A stretch of 64,000 bases of DNA from positions 1-64,000 of the forward strand of contig CACFLJ010000002.1 in the NCBI GenBank assembly GCA_902567045.1, read 5' to 3'. This DNA comes from an uncultured Pelagibacteraceae bacterium (GTDB lineage: Bacteria; Pseudomonadota; Alphaproteobacteria; Pelagibacterales; Pelagibacteraceae). The notes under the pieces are model-generated. The model was not told where the DNA came from and did no database searches. It saw only the letters and a program-made list of their open reading frames with translations. The position numbers and the translations under genes were made by a program. Below are positions 35,726-44,165 of this stretch, piece after piece (the first letter of the stretch is position 1; each line of letters begins with the position of its first letter).

Positions 35726-37227
35726 GCGTTACTTTTTTTAAACATAGTTTTATATATATGCCAAACTACAATTAATATTGTGGTTAACAAAATACATGCA
35801 GTAAGAGTTCTATCCCATAAAAATTCCCAAGATCCATTACTTAACAATAAAGATCTTCTTAAATTCTCCTCCATTAAACCACCAAGAACAAATGCGAGTA
35901 TTAATGGCGGCATTGGAAAATCATAAAGCCGCATAAAAGTTGCAACAATTGCAATTCCAATCATTAAATAAATATCAAAGTTATTAAATGACATTACATA
36001 AATTCCAGTAATAGAAAAAAATAGGATTAATGGGATTAGATAATTTTTTGGAACAGCAAGAATTCTTGCAATATATGGAATCAAAGGAAGATTTAAAATT
36101 AATAATATTACCATCCCTATATACATTGACATGATAATTGACCAAAATATTTCTGGGTTAGTCATATATAGTCTTGGACCAGGCTGAACTCCAAAACCTA
36201 ATAAAGCTCCTAACATTACAGCAGTTGTTCCACTACCAGGTATTCCCAATGTAAGCATAGGCACAAATGACCCTGAACAGGCTGCATTATTTGCTGTTTC
36301 TGGAGCTGATAAACCATTAACACTTCCCTTGCCAAATTTTTCTTTTTCTTCATCGTTAACAATATTTCTTTCCATTCCGTAGGCTAAAAAAGAAGCAATA
36401 GTAGCCCCTGCTCCTGGCAAAACACCAATTAAAAAACCAATTACTGATGACCTAGGTATTGTCTTGTACATTTTGGTTCTTTCTTCTTTATTAATTTTAA
36501 TTGAACCAAGTTCTGTTAATGACACTTGCTTAGCGGCACTTGTGGGATCATTTCTTTTCAAGATTATGGTTAAAGCCTCGCTCATCGCAAAAGTTGCCAT
36601 AACAACAAGAACAAAACTAATTCCATCTGTTAAATTCATATTATTAAATGTAAATCTTGTAATATCAGATAAGCTATCTTGACCAACAGATGCCAACATT
36701 AAACCAAGTACTACCATCATCATAGCTTTTAAAAACTGACCCTTAGAAGAAAATGCTGCAATAGCAGTTAGACCTAAAATCATTAACGCAAAATAATCAG
36801 GAGATCTAAAAGATAAGCTTACTTTCGATAAACTTGGAGCCATAAATAATAAATATATTGCTGACAACGTTCCACCAGCAAATGAACTCCAAGCAGCTAT
36901 AGCCAATGCTTTTCCTGCTTTACCTTGTTGGGCCATTGGATAGCCATCAAATGAGGTTGCGACCGTACCTGGAACACCAGGTGCGTTTAATAGTATTGAT
37001 GATGTAGAACCTCCAAATACCGCTCCATAATAAACTCCTGCCATTAAAATTAAACCGGTTGCTGGATCAAAACCATAAGTAATTGGTATCATTAAAGCTA
37101 TCGCTGTCATTGGTCCAAGTCCTGGCAACATTCCAATAATTGTTCCAAAAAAACAGCCAAGCATTACCATTAAAATATTTTGAAGAGTAAGGGCTGTTGT
37201 TAAACCAATTAGAATCCCCTCAATCAT
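35722..37227 (-). CDS. tctA: Tripartite tricarboxylate transporter, large permease TctA
   Basis: A 501-aa membrane subunit with about 12 helices, the large component of a TTT importer. Signature segments are 'IIGMLPGLGPMTAIALMIPITYG', 'FGGSTSSILLNAPGVPGTVATSFDGYPMA', 'GVLPGAGATIASFLAYGMER' and 'LTLGIPGSGTTAVMLGAL'. It overlaps tctB by 4 bases. TTT systems carry citrate, tartrate and other carboxylates; the substrate cannot be read from sequence. Confidence 0.95.
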   Translation of the reverse strand: MIEGILIGLTTALTLQNILMVMLGCFFGTIIGMLPGLGPMTAIALMIPITYGFDPATGLILMAGVYYGAVFGGSTSSILLNAPGVPGTVATSFDGYPMAQQGKAGKALAIAAWSSFAGGTLSAIYLLFMAPSLSKVSLSFRSPDYFALMILGLTAIAAFSSKGQFLKAMMMVVLGLMLASVGQDSLSDITRFTFNNMNLTDGISFVLVVMATFAMSEALTIILKRNDPTSAAKQVSLTELGSIKINKEERTKMYKTIPRSSVIGFLIGVLPGAGATIASFLAYGMERNIVNDEEKEKFGKGSVNGLSAPETANNAACSGSFVPMLTLGIPGSGTTAVMLGALLGFGVQPGPRLYMTNPEIFWSIIMSMYIGMVILLILNLPLIPYIARILAVPKNYLIPLILFFSITGIYVMSFNNFDIYLMIGIAIVATFMRLYDFPMPPLILAFVLGGLMEENLRRSLLLSNGSWEFLWDRTLTACILLTTILIVVWHIYKTMFKKSNA

Positions 37228-37694
37228 CCCATAACTCCAATTGATTGTAAGAATGGATCTCTTAAATAAATATCAAGAACGCCATGAAGCAAATACATAA
37301 AAGCTGCTACAAAAGGAAAAGACAATAAGAACATTAAGACCCATCTTCTCTCTCCTAAAAAATAATATGAAGAGAACAAAAATAGCGAAGTAGTTAAAAA
37401 ATAACCAACTTTTAAAATTGTAGCACCATAAATTATCGCAATAACAATGAGTATTACTGTTTTTTTATATTCTAAAGTTTTATGTTGAACTTTTATTGTA
37501 TTAGGATCTGGTAAAATTAGTTTTAATCCTGAAAAAAAAAGGCCTGCATAACCTAGATAAATTGGGAATGTTCTTGCATTAAAAGGTGCATTTTCATCGA
37601 ATGCAAAAACTTGAATTTGATAAGCTGTATATAAATAAAATGCGGAAAATATAAAAAAGAGCAGTGATATAACTTTTGTAGTATTTATATTCAC
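37224..37694 (-). CDS. tctB: Tripartite tricarboxylate transporter, small permease TctB
   Basis: A 156-aa four-helix membrane protein at the TctB position between tctC and tctA. It has 'RTFPIYLGYAGLFFSGLKLIL', typical of the family. The start is GTG at 37694; no methionine codon lies downstream in the first half. The start codon lies inside the 5' arm of a stem-loop (37658-37700), and the T-run that follows the 3' arm encodes codons 13-14. The first 14 codons thus double as a terminator-like element. Confidence 0.87.
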   Translation of the reverse strand: MNINTTKVISLLFFIFSAFYLYTAYQIQVFAFDENAPFNARTFPIYLGYAGLFFSGLKLILPDPNTIKVQHKTLEYKKTVILIVIAIIYGATILKVGYFLTTSLFLFSSYYFLGERRWVLMFLLSFPFVAAFMYLLHGVLDIYLRDPFLQSIGVMG

Positions 37695-37700
37695 TGCTCT
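37658..37700 (-). terminator. Stem-loop plus T6 covering the tctB start
   Basis: Perfect 10-bp arms, 37658-37667 and 37691-37700, with a 23-nt loop. On the - strand the 3' arm runs into TTTTTT. The hairpin begins 21 nt after the tctC stop and contains the tctB GTG start (37694-37692). It looks like an attenuator between binding protein and permease genes, but here within coding sequence. Confidence 0.65.
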
Positions 37701-37721
37701 AATATTTAATAATCGTTAAGA

Positions 37722-38702
37722 TTATATAACTCCTAATTTCTTCATAAGAGCCGTCATTTCTTCAGTTTGTTTTTCTAAGAAAGAGACAAACTTACCTTCT
37801 GGATTGTAAATATTAACCCATGCATTTCTTGCTCGAACTGTTTCCCATTCGGAAGTCTTTTGTACATCGCCTAACATTTTAGCAATTTTAGATTTATCTG
37901 CATTGCTCATTCCTGGAGGTCCAAAGAAACCTCTCCAGTTAACAAATTGTACATCATAACCCTGTTCTTTAAGAGTTGGTGCATCTGGAGCATCAGAAAC
38001 TCTTGAAGGAGCTGTAATACCAATAATTCTTACTTGGTCTCTTGCACCCATAAGCTCACCTAAACCAGTGGAAATAATTTGTGTTTCTCCAGATAAAAGT
38101 CCGGCTAAAGCTTTTCCACCAGCATCATAAGGAATATAAGCAACATCATTTGGATTAGCGCCAGCTGCTTGGAAAGCTAAAGCGCCAATTAAATGGTCCA
38201 TACTTCCTCTTACTGATCCACCAGCCATTTTAATAGAGCTTGCATCTTTTTTATATGCATCAACTACATCTTTAAAATTTTTATAAGGTGAATTTTTAGC
38301 AACTGCTATTGCACCATAATCACCGATAACACCTGCAATTGGCACAACATCCTTATAGGATAAAGTTCCACTTCCACTTACATAACCTTTGTGTCTTGTA
38401 ATTGATCTTAAAACTAATGGTGTTGATTGAACTAAGACTGTATTAGCAGGCTTATTATTAATCATATAAGCTAATGCTTTTCCACCACCACCACCTGACA
38501 TATTTTCAAATGATGCACTTTTTAACATTCCAGCTTTTGTTAAAGCTTCTCCAGTACCTCTAGCAGTTCCATCCCAACCACCACCAGCGCCACCACCAAT
38601 TACAAAATGCAATTTATCAATTGCTATTGAACTAGTTGTTGTTGCTGAAAATATAAGAATTGCTGAGAATAAAACTGAAATTATTGATTTAATTGGTTTC
38701 AT
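37722..38702 (-). CDS. tctC: Tripartite tricarboxylate transporter, binding protein TctC
   Basis: A 326-aa periplasmic binding protein of the TctC (Bug) family. The signal peptide ends near residue 28. 'LHFVIGGGAGGGWDGTARGTGEAL' is the substrate loop, followed by 'SFENMSGGGGGKALAYM' and 'VAYIPYDAGGKALAGLLSGE', all family hallmarks. AGGAGAG lies just before the ATG. It is divergent from the AbrB-family gene over 79 nt. A stem-loop separates it from tctB, which should allow surplus binding protein. Confidence 0.94.
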   Translation of the reverse strand: MKPIKSIISVLFSAILIFSATTTSSIAIDKLHFVIGGGAGGGWDGTARGTGEALTKAGMLKSASFENMSGGGGGKALAYMINNKPANTVLVQSTPLVLRSITRHKGYVSGSGTLSYKDVVPIAGVIGDYGAIAVAKNSPYKNFKDVVDAYKKDASSIKMAGGSVRGSMDHLIGALAFQAAGANPNDVAYIPYDAGGKALAGLLSGETQIISTGLGELMGARDQVRIIGITAPSRVSDAPDAPTLKEQGYDVQFVNWRGFFGPPGMSNADKSKIAKMLGDVQKTSEWETVRARNAWVNIYNPEGKFVSFLEKQTEEMTALMKKLGVI

Positions 38703-38781
38703 TATTTTCTCTCCTATTATAATTATAATTAGTTATTAAACATAAATTAAAATTCAGTGTCAATGAGGATTTATCACTTAC

Positions 38782-39870
38782 ATGTTAAACTTGATTCCAT
38801 TTAAACGATTATTAAATGAGCTTAACATGAGTTATAAAGCATTAATCATAGGAGTAATTGGGGGCTATATTGGAACTCTAATTGGTCTTCCTTTGCCTTG
38901 GTTACTAGGTGCTTTAGGTTTAAATCTTTGCATTGCTTTCACTAATTTTAAAATTGAATTCTCAACAAAATTACTCAATCCAGTTTTTCTGATGGTTGGT
39001 ATTATTTTGGGTGGAACGTTGAATGTATCTTTATTGTATAAAATTCATTTATGGATTTTCTCGTCTATGGCAATGGTTGTTTGCACTATAGTGAGTACTA
39101 TTTTGGCAGGATATTATTTTGTTAAAGTTTGCAAATTTGATAAGTTTATTGCAACACTTGCTGCTCTACCAGGTGCATTTGTACCTATAGCTGCAGCACT
39201 TTTAGAGTATGGAAAAAAAGAAAATCATAAACAAGTTTTAATTCCTCAAGCCACAAGAGTTATATTTATTGTAAGTTTTGTACCTATATTGTTTATTAGT
39301 AAGTTAGGTTTTTCTGAAATTGCAGGATACAATTACGAAAACATTTACGATGTAAGATATTTTTTAGAAATTACTTTTTTAATAGTTATTTGTTATTTAT
39401 TTTCTAAACTACTCAAAAAATTTAATATCCCTTCACCTATACTTGTTGGTGCTATGGCTTTATCAGGTTTATTTTATACTTTTGAGATTGTTAATTCTAG
39501 ATTCCCAGATACTGTAATAAATTTAGCTTTCATTTTTTTGGGTACTGCTCTTGGAAGTAGACTAAATGGATTAAAACTAAAAGAATTATTCTTTTACATT
39601 TTTCACGGTATAATTGTTTGTTCTATTTTAGTTATTGTTGCGATGATTACTGCTTACCTTCTCCAGTATTTAGGTTTTGATTTTATTCCAACATTTTTAA
39701 GTTTTGCACCAGGAGGAATCCATGAAATGGTTGTTATTAGCGTTGCCTATAATATTGACCCAATTTTTGTAAGCTATCATCATTTCTTAAGGATAATAAT
39801 AATTGTAGCTTTTCTGCCATTTTTGCTAAAAAAATTTGGTAATAATTCGATTAAAAAAGATTGGAATTAA
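38782..39870 (+). CDS. AbrB family membrane protein
   Basis: A 362-aa membrane protein with two repeats of the AbrB duplication: 'GGYIGTLIGLPLPWLLGALGLNL' near residue 28 and 'FNIPSPILVGAMALSGLFY' near 215, plus 'ALPGAFVPIAAALLEYG' and 'SFAPGGIHEMVVISVAYNIDP', the segment that names the family. Its members are often mislabelled ammonia monooxygenase. Function is unknown; neighbourhood with tctCBA is recurrent in proteobacteria, which suggests transport. Translation could also begin at methionine 16 (38827). It overlaps the TSUP gene at the 3' end by 4 bases. Confidence 0.82.
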   Translation: MLNLIPFKRLLNELNMSYKALIIGVIGGYIGTLIGLPLPWLLGALGLNLCIAFTNFKIEFSTKLLNPVFLMVGIILGGTLNVSLLYKIHLWIFSSMAMVVCTIVSTILAGYYFVKVCKFDKFIATLAALPGAFVPIAAALLEYGKKENHKQVLIPQATRVIFIVSFVPILFISKLGFSEIAGYNYENIYDVRYFLEITFLIVICYLFSKLLKKFNIPSPILVGAMALSGLFYTFEIVNSRFPDTVINLAFIFLGTALGSRLNGLKLKELFFYIFHGIIVCSILVIVAMITAYLLQYLGFDFIPTFLSFAPGGIHEMVVISVAYNIDPIFVSYHHFLRIIIIVAFLPFLLKKFGNNSIKKDWN

Positions 39871-40610
39871 ATAAAATCGAATATTAACTTTGTGCTACTC
39901 ACAAGAATTAATCCATAGATAATATTATAAAATAAATTTTCCTCTATAATTTTAAGCAATTGATAACCAATAAATATTCCAATTAAAGCCAATGGAAACA
40001 GCGAGACAGATTGAAATAAAGTATCAAAGTTCATCATCGATAGATAAATATACAAAGGTAGCTTTATTAAGTTAACACAACTAAAAAAGATAATTCTCGT
40101 TCCAACATATATTTCTTTTTTTAACCTTAATGGAAGTAAATAAAGACTTGTGGGTGTTCCACCAGCATGAACACAAAAACTAGAAAATCCAGCAATAGAT
40201 GAACAGATTGCACCCTTCAAAAAATTTTGCTTGGCTGGAACTGTTTTTTCTTTTTTAAACAGAAAGTAGTGCCCAGCAAATATAAATCCCATTATTCCAA
40301 CTATTAATTTAAGTAAATCTTCGGAAAAATGATTGAATGTTAAGGAACCAATTACAATCCCTATTGCAGCAAACGGTACAATTACTTTCAATATACTAAA
40401 ATTAAACTCTCTTCTAAATCTGTAAACAGCAATCATGTCTGAAAAAATTAAAATTGGTAGAATAATTGCTAATGCCTGCTGTAATGGCATTACAACTGTC
40501 ATTAATGGGACTGATATTAATGATATAGAACCACCTAAACCTGATTTTGCAATACCATACAAAATAATTGCTGGAACTACACTTATGAAAAAAAGGAAAT
40601 TAATTTCCAT
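39867..40610 (-). CDS. TSUP (TauE/SafE) family membrane transporter
   Basis: A 247-aa membrane protein of about eight helices with TSUP repeats: 'AKSGLGGSISLISVPLMTVVMP' and 'SIAGFSSFCVHAGGTPTSLYLLP'. This is a second TSUP carrier in the window, clearly different from the one at 22.4-23.2 kb. Substrate is unknown; sulfite or small organic acids are possible for the family. Its start overlaps the stop of the GT9 gene by one base, and it ends inside the last codons of the AbrB gene. Confidence 0.82.
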   Translation of the reverse strand: MEINFLFFISVVPAIILYGIAKSGLGGSISLISVPLMTVVMPLQQALAIILPILIFSDMIAVYRFRREFNFSILKVIVPFAAIGIVIGSLTFNHFSEDLLKLIVGIMGFIFAGHYFLFKKEKTVPAKQNFLKGAICSSIAGFSSFCVHAGGTPTSLYLLPLRLKKEIYVGTRIIFFSCVNLIKLPLYIYLSMMNFDTLFQSVSLFPLALIGIFIGYQLLKIIEENLFYNIIYGLILVSSTKLIFDFI

Positions 40611-41551
40611 TAATTTAAAGATTTTATAAAATATTCAAATACTTTTTCAGGAGATAATTTATTTAAGTCTGTTACTTGAATTGCTTTAAAATTTTCTCTC
40701 TCTATACTTACTTTGTATGCAGTGGTATGAGAACCGAATAAAGCTAAACCTTTAGCTCCCAAATGTGCAGCCATGTGTGCGGGACCGGTATCATTTGCGA
40801 CAACAAAAGAACTATCTTTTATAAGTGCAGCAAGCTCAGAGATATCTAAAGATTTGTTTTCTTTTAAGATTGAAATAGCGTTAATTTCATTTGTCTTATC
40901 AATTTCATTAGGACCTGGGGCTACTATGATTTTATATTCATCTTTAAATTTAATCTTAATTAAATTTATAAGTTTGTTGTAATTAGGCCATTTTTTTATT
41001 TGTAAATGTGGTGAGCAAAAAGGGAATAAAATTATGTATTTATTTAAACCAAATTTTTTTTTTATACTATCTATATTAGAGCAAGCCCATTTAAAATCAG
41101 GCAACATTGTTTTATTTGTTATAAGTCCTGAAGTATCTAATTGATGTTTAAATCGATCTAATACTGGTTTTTTATCAAATTCCACTTTTGACTGATCCTT
41201 TGGTAGAGTGGTTTCCGATGATGACCAAATTGTGCTATCTGCACTTGGAAATAGTATTCTTTTGTAAAAGCTTGATCTTGAGGAATTTTGTAAATCAAAA
41301 ACTTTTTGAAATTTATATTTTTTTAATTCACGCATCAGGCTAAACAGATAAATTAGATTAAACCTTGATAACCTTTTATCTAAAATAGTGTCCTTTAAAT
41401 GTGGATTTTTTTTAAAAAGATTAAAGTAAGGTTTAGTTGTTAATAAATAGATGTTATCACCTTTGTGAAAATCAAAAATATCTTGAATTGCACCACTAGC
41501 CTGAGCTATATCTCCTAATGAACCATGTTTAATTATAAGAATATTAGACAT
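40610..41551 (-). CDS. Glycosyltransferase family 9 (heptosyltransferase-like)
   Basis: A 313-aa GT-B enzyme of the ADP-heptose:LPS heptosyltransferase family. It starts 'ILIIKHGSLGDIAQASGAIQDI' (the K-x-x-x-G-D-x-x loop). The C-terminal half has 'ILFPFCSPHLQIKKWP', 'LAALIKDSSFVVANDTGPAHMAAHLGAKGLALFG' in which D-T-G-P-x-H binds the nucleotide sugar, as usual. It probably works in the outer-membrane lipid core. It is divergent from the DUF6165 gene by 32 nt. Confidence 0.88.
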   Translation of the reverse strand: MSNILIIKHGSLGDIAQASGAIQDIFDFHKGDNIYLLTTKPYFNLFKKNPHLKDTILDKRLSRFNLIYLFSLMRELKKYKFQKVFDLQNSSRSSFYKRILFPSADSTIWSSSETTLPKDQSKVEFDKKPVLDRFKHQLDTSGLITNKTMLPDFKWACSNIDSIKKKFGLNKYIILFPFCSPHLQIKKWPNYNKLINLIKIKFKDEYKIIVAPGPNEIDKTNEINAISILKENKSLDISELAALIKDSSFVVANDTGPAHMAAHLGAKGLALFGSHTTAYKVSIERENFKAIQVTDLNKLSPEKVFEYFIKSLN

Positions 41552-41583
41552 ATTTTAAACAACTTAACACACTATGTTTATAT

Positions 41584-41973
41584 ATGAATAAAATTTTAGT
41601 TGAAGTATCTGTGGGTGAACTTTTAGATAAAATTTCAATTTTAGAAATCAAAAAAGAAAAAATTAAAGATTCAGATAAATTAATATTTATTAATGATGAA
41701 TATCTGGTTTTAGCAAAACAATTAGATGAAAACATAACTTTAAATGATGAATTAAAAAAACTTTATGAAGAATTAAAGGCAATAAATGCAAAACTTTGGG
41801 ACATTGAAGATAATAAAAGAATGTGTGAAAAAAATAGTGATTTTGGTGAAAATTTTATAAAATTATCTAGAGATGTTCATTTTCTAAATGATGATAGAGC
41901 AAAAATAAAATTAGCGATAAACAATCAAACTGGTTCAAAGATAAAAGAAATTAAGCAATACACAAACTATTAA
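41584..41973 (+). CDS. DUF6165 family protein
   Basis: A 129-aa, highly charged, mostly helical protein with 'EVSVGELLDKISILEIKKEKI' at the N-terminus and 'LWDIEDNKRMCEKNSDFG' in the middle. This matches what I recall as the DUF6165 family, often found next to lipopolysaccharide glycosyltransferases, and a GT9 gene is its divergent neighbour here. No function is known. The 3' end overlaps the nitrilase-family gene by 4 bases on the other strand. Confidence 0.72.
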   Translation: MNKILVEVSVGELLDKISILEIKKEKIKDSDKLIFINDEYLVLAKQLDENITLNDELKKLYEELKAINAKLWDIEDNKRMCEKNSDFGENFIKLSRDVHFLNDDRAKIKLAINNQTGSKIKEIKQYTNY

Positions 41974-42755
41974 AGCATACTAGGAATAACTTTTCTTAAA
42001 TCCATAGCTATTTTTGGAATTATATTTGAATATATAATTCCTTTACCAACTTTCTTAAGAGCCATTATTTTACCATCTGGTGAAATAATAACTGTATGCC
42101 CAAACGTTTCTCTTTTAATCGTATTTTTTCCTGTTTGATTAGGTGCAAAAATATAACAAAAGTTTTCAATTGCTCTTGCTTTTAATAAAGTTAACCAATG
42201 TCTTTGACCAGTTGTTTTAGTAAATGCAGATGGAACTGTGATAAAACTTAAATTTCTTTTTGATAAGTTTCTATAAAGTTCTGGAAATCTTAAATCATAA
42301 CAAATTGAAAGACCTATATTTCCCCAGGGTAATTTAGCTGATACTAATTTTTTACCTGCCTTAAATACTTTACTTTCTTTATGTTGTTCTTTTTTTGAAA
42401 CTTTAACATCGAACATATTTATTTTATCATAATAAGTATTTATTTTACCCTTAGGTCCAATAAGAATAGATCTATTTCTTAATTTGCTTTTTTCTTTAAT
42501 GCACATTGAGCCAAGAAGTATCCATTTCTTCTTTGTTTTAGCTATAATTTTTACTTTTTTAATTATTGGATCATGTTTCATTTCATATGAATATTTAAAT
42601 AAATTATTTTTGTCAGCAGACATCAATGAAGAAGTTTCTGGAGTAATTATTAAGTCTGCTTTATTTACAATTGCTTGATTAATATATTTTACAATATCTT
42701 TAAAATTTTTATTATAATCTTCCCCACTAGATAATTGAATACAAGCTACTTTCAT
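41970..42755 (-). CDS. Carbon-nitrogen hydrolase (nitrilase family, Nit1/2-like)
   Basis: A 261-aa nitrilase-superfamily amidase. The Glu-Lys-Cys triad is visible: E in 'LIITPETSS' near residue 41, K in 'YYDKINMFDV' near 110, and C in 'GLSICYDLRFPELYR' near 152. The 'YDLRFPELYR' pattern is that of the Nit1/Nit2 group (omega-amidase or deaminated glutathione amidase). The ATG overlaps the stop of the ABC permease by 4 bases (ATGA), so it may act on an imported amide, or the coupling may be incidental. Confidence 0.87.
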   Translation of the reverse strand: MKVACIQLSSGEDYNKNFKDIVKYINQAIVNKADLIITPETSSLMSADKNNLFKYSYEMKHDPIIKKVKIIAKTKKKWILLGSMCIKEKSKLRNRSILIGPKGKINTYYDKINMFDVKVSKKEQHKESKVFKAGKKLVSAKLPWGNIGLSICYDLRFPELYRNLSKRNLSFITVPSAFTKTTGQRHWLTLLKARAIENFCYIFAPNQTGKNTIKRETFGHTVIISPDGKIMALKKVGKGIIYSNIIPKIAMDLRKVIPSML

Positions 42756-43429
42756 GTTTGAAATCCGTATTTTTTTTCTAAATACTTTATAATATTGTGA
42801 ATTATAAATGTAATAAATAAATAAATTATTCCTGCTGTAATAAAAGCCTCAAAAGGTTTAAAAGTTAAAACATTTACTTTTCTAGCTTCACCCATTAAAT
42901 CCATAATTGTTATAACGCTTGCAAGAGAGGTGCCTTTAAGCATTAATATTATTTCATTCCCATATGCTGGAAGTGATTGTTTTATCGCTATAGGTAATTG
43001 AATTCTGTAAAAAGTTATTTTTTTTGTTACACCTAAGCTTTGAGCGGCTTCAATGTAACCTTTTTTAATTGTCTGAAATGCTGATCTTAGTATCTCGGAC
43101 GTATAAGCTCCTGTATTTAAAGAAAATGCTATTATTGCACACCAATATGGCTCCTTTATTATTACCCAAAAAAATGAATTTCTTAAAAACTCTATATTAG
43201 CTAATCCATAATAAATTAAATATAATTGAACTAGTAATGGTGTTCCTCTAAAAAAATAAGAATAACCATAAGCAAACTTATTAATTATTGGATTTTTATT
43301 AATTCTTAAAATTGCAAAAATTAAACCTATTATTAATCCTAAAAACATTGAAGATACTAAGAGTTGAAGAGTGATAACTGCACCACTTAATAAGCTCGGA
43401 AAAATACTAATCATTAATTTTATATCCAT
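42752..43429 (-). CDS. Polar amino-acid ABC transporter permease (HisM/ArtM-like)
   Basis: A 225-aa membrane permease with five helices. The coupling-loop motif 'EAAQSLGVTKKITFYRIQLPIAIKQSLPAYGNEI' (the EAA loop, about residues 134-167) and 'FFRGTPLLVQLYLIYYG' are typical of the polar amino-acid uptake family. It overlaps the other permease by one base and the nitrilase gene by 4. The expected ATP-binding subunit is not in this cluster. Confidence 0.92.
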   Translation of the reverse strand: MDIKLMISIFPSLLSGAVITLQLLVSSMFLGLIIGLIFAILRINKNPIINKFAYGYSYFFRGTPLLVQLYLIYYGLANIEFLRNSFFWVIIKEPYWCAIIAFSLNTGAYTSEILRSAFQTIKKGYIEAAQSLGVTKKITFYRIQLPIAIKQSLPAYGNEIILMLKGTSLASVITIMDLMGEARKVNVLTFKPFEAFITAGIIYLFITFIIHNIIKYLEKKYGFQT

Positions 43430-44121
43430 CAGTATCCTTTGCTATATTTTATTTCTAATTTATTAATTAATTTCATACTTAGGAAAGTAAGCATTAAGTA
43501 TAATACAGCTGCTACTGAATAAAAAAATAAAGGATCTCTAGTTGAACCAGCAGCAATATAAGATTGCCTCATTATTTCTACTAATCCTGTAACAGAGATT
43601 AAAGATGTATCTTTTAAAGTTATTTGCCAAACGTTACTGAGGTTTGGAATTGATAACCTCAACATTTGCGGTAAAATAATTTTGTAAAATTGAATATATT
43701 TTTTTATACCCAAAACTTTTGAAGCCTCAAATTGACCTTTATCGATTGATAAAATGGCACCCCTAAAAACTTCAGTAGAATACGCTCCAGAAATAATCCC
43801 AATTGCAAGAGCACCAGTTATAAATGCATTTATTTCAATATAACCATCATACCCAAAAATTGAAGCCGCATACATAGCGGCTCCTGTTCCACCAAAAAAT
43901 AACAAGTATATTACTAGTAATTCTGGAACACCTCTAATTATAGTAGTGTAACAATTTCCAATTACATTTAGTGTTTTATTTTTAGATAATTTTAAAGGAG
44001 TAAATATTAAAGCAAATATAAATCCAATCGCCATTGCAGCAATAGATACAGCAATTGTCATTAGGGTTGCGAAAAACAGTTCGTCTCCCCAACCAGTATC
44101 TCCAAATGATAGAAGTTCCAT
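43429..44121 (-). CDS. Polar amino-acid ABC transporter permease (HisQ/ArtQ-like)
   Basis: A 230-aa permease partner of the following gene, with 'YTTIIRGVPELLVIYLLFFGG' and the EAA loop 'FEASKVLGIKKYIQFYKIILPQMLRLSIPNLSNVWQ'. HisQ and HisM type permeases pair to form the membrane channel. It lies behind the binding-protein gene, separated from it by a strong stem-loop (44128-44152). It overlaps the next permease by one base. Confidence 0.92.
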   Translation of the reverse strand: MELLSFGDTGWGDELFFATLMTIAVSIAAMAIGFIFALIFTPLKLSKNKTLNVIGNCYTTIIRGVPELLVIYLLFFGGTGAAMYAASIFGYDGYIEINAFITGALAIGIISGAYSTEVFRGAILSIDKGQFEASKVLGIKKYIQFYKIILPQMLRLSIPNLSNVWQITLKDTSLISVTGLVEIMRQSYIAAGSTRDPLFFYSVAAVLYLMLTFLSMKLINKLEIKYSKGY

Positions 44122-44127
44122 ATAGAT

Positions 44128-44152
44128 TGGCGACTATATATTATAGTCGCCA
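44128..44152 (-). terminator. Stem-loop between binding-protein and permease genes
   Basis: Perfect 11-bp arms, 44128-44138 and 44142-44152, with a 3-nt loop. It lies between the stop of the binding-protein gene (44166) and the permease start (44121), 7 nt upstream of that start. No clean T-run follows on the - strand, so it may act as an mRNA 3' stabiliser rather than a full terminator. Confidence 0.7.
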
Positions 44153-44165
44153 TATCTAAAATTAA

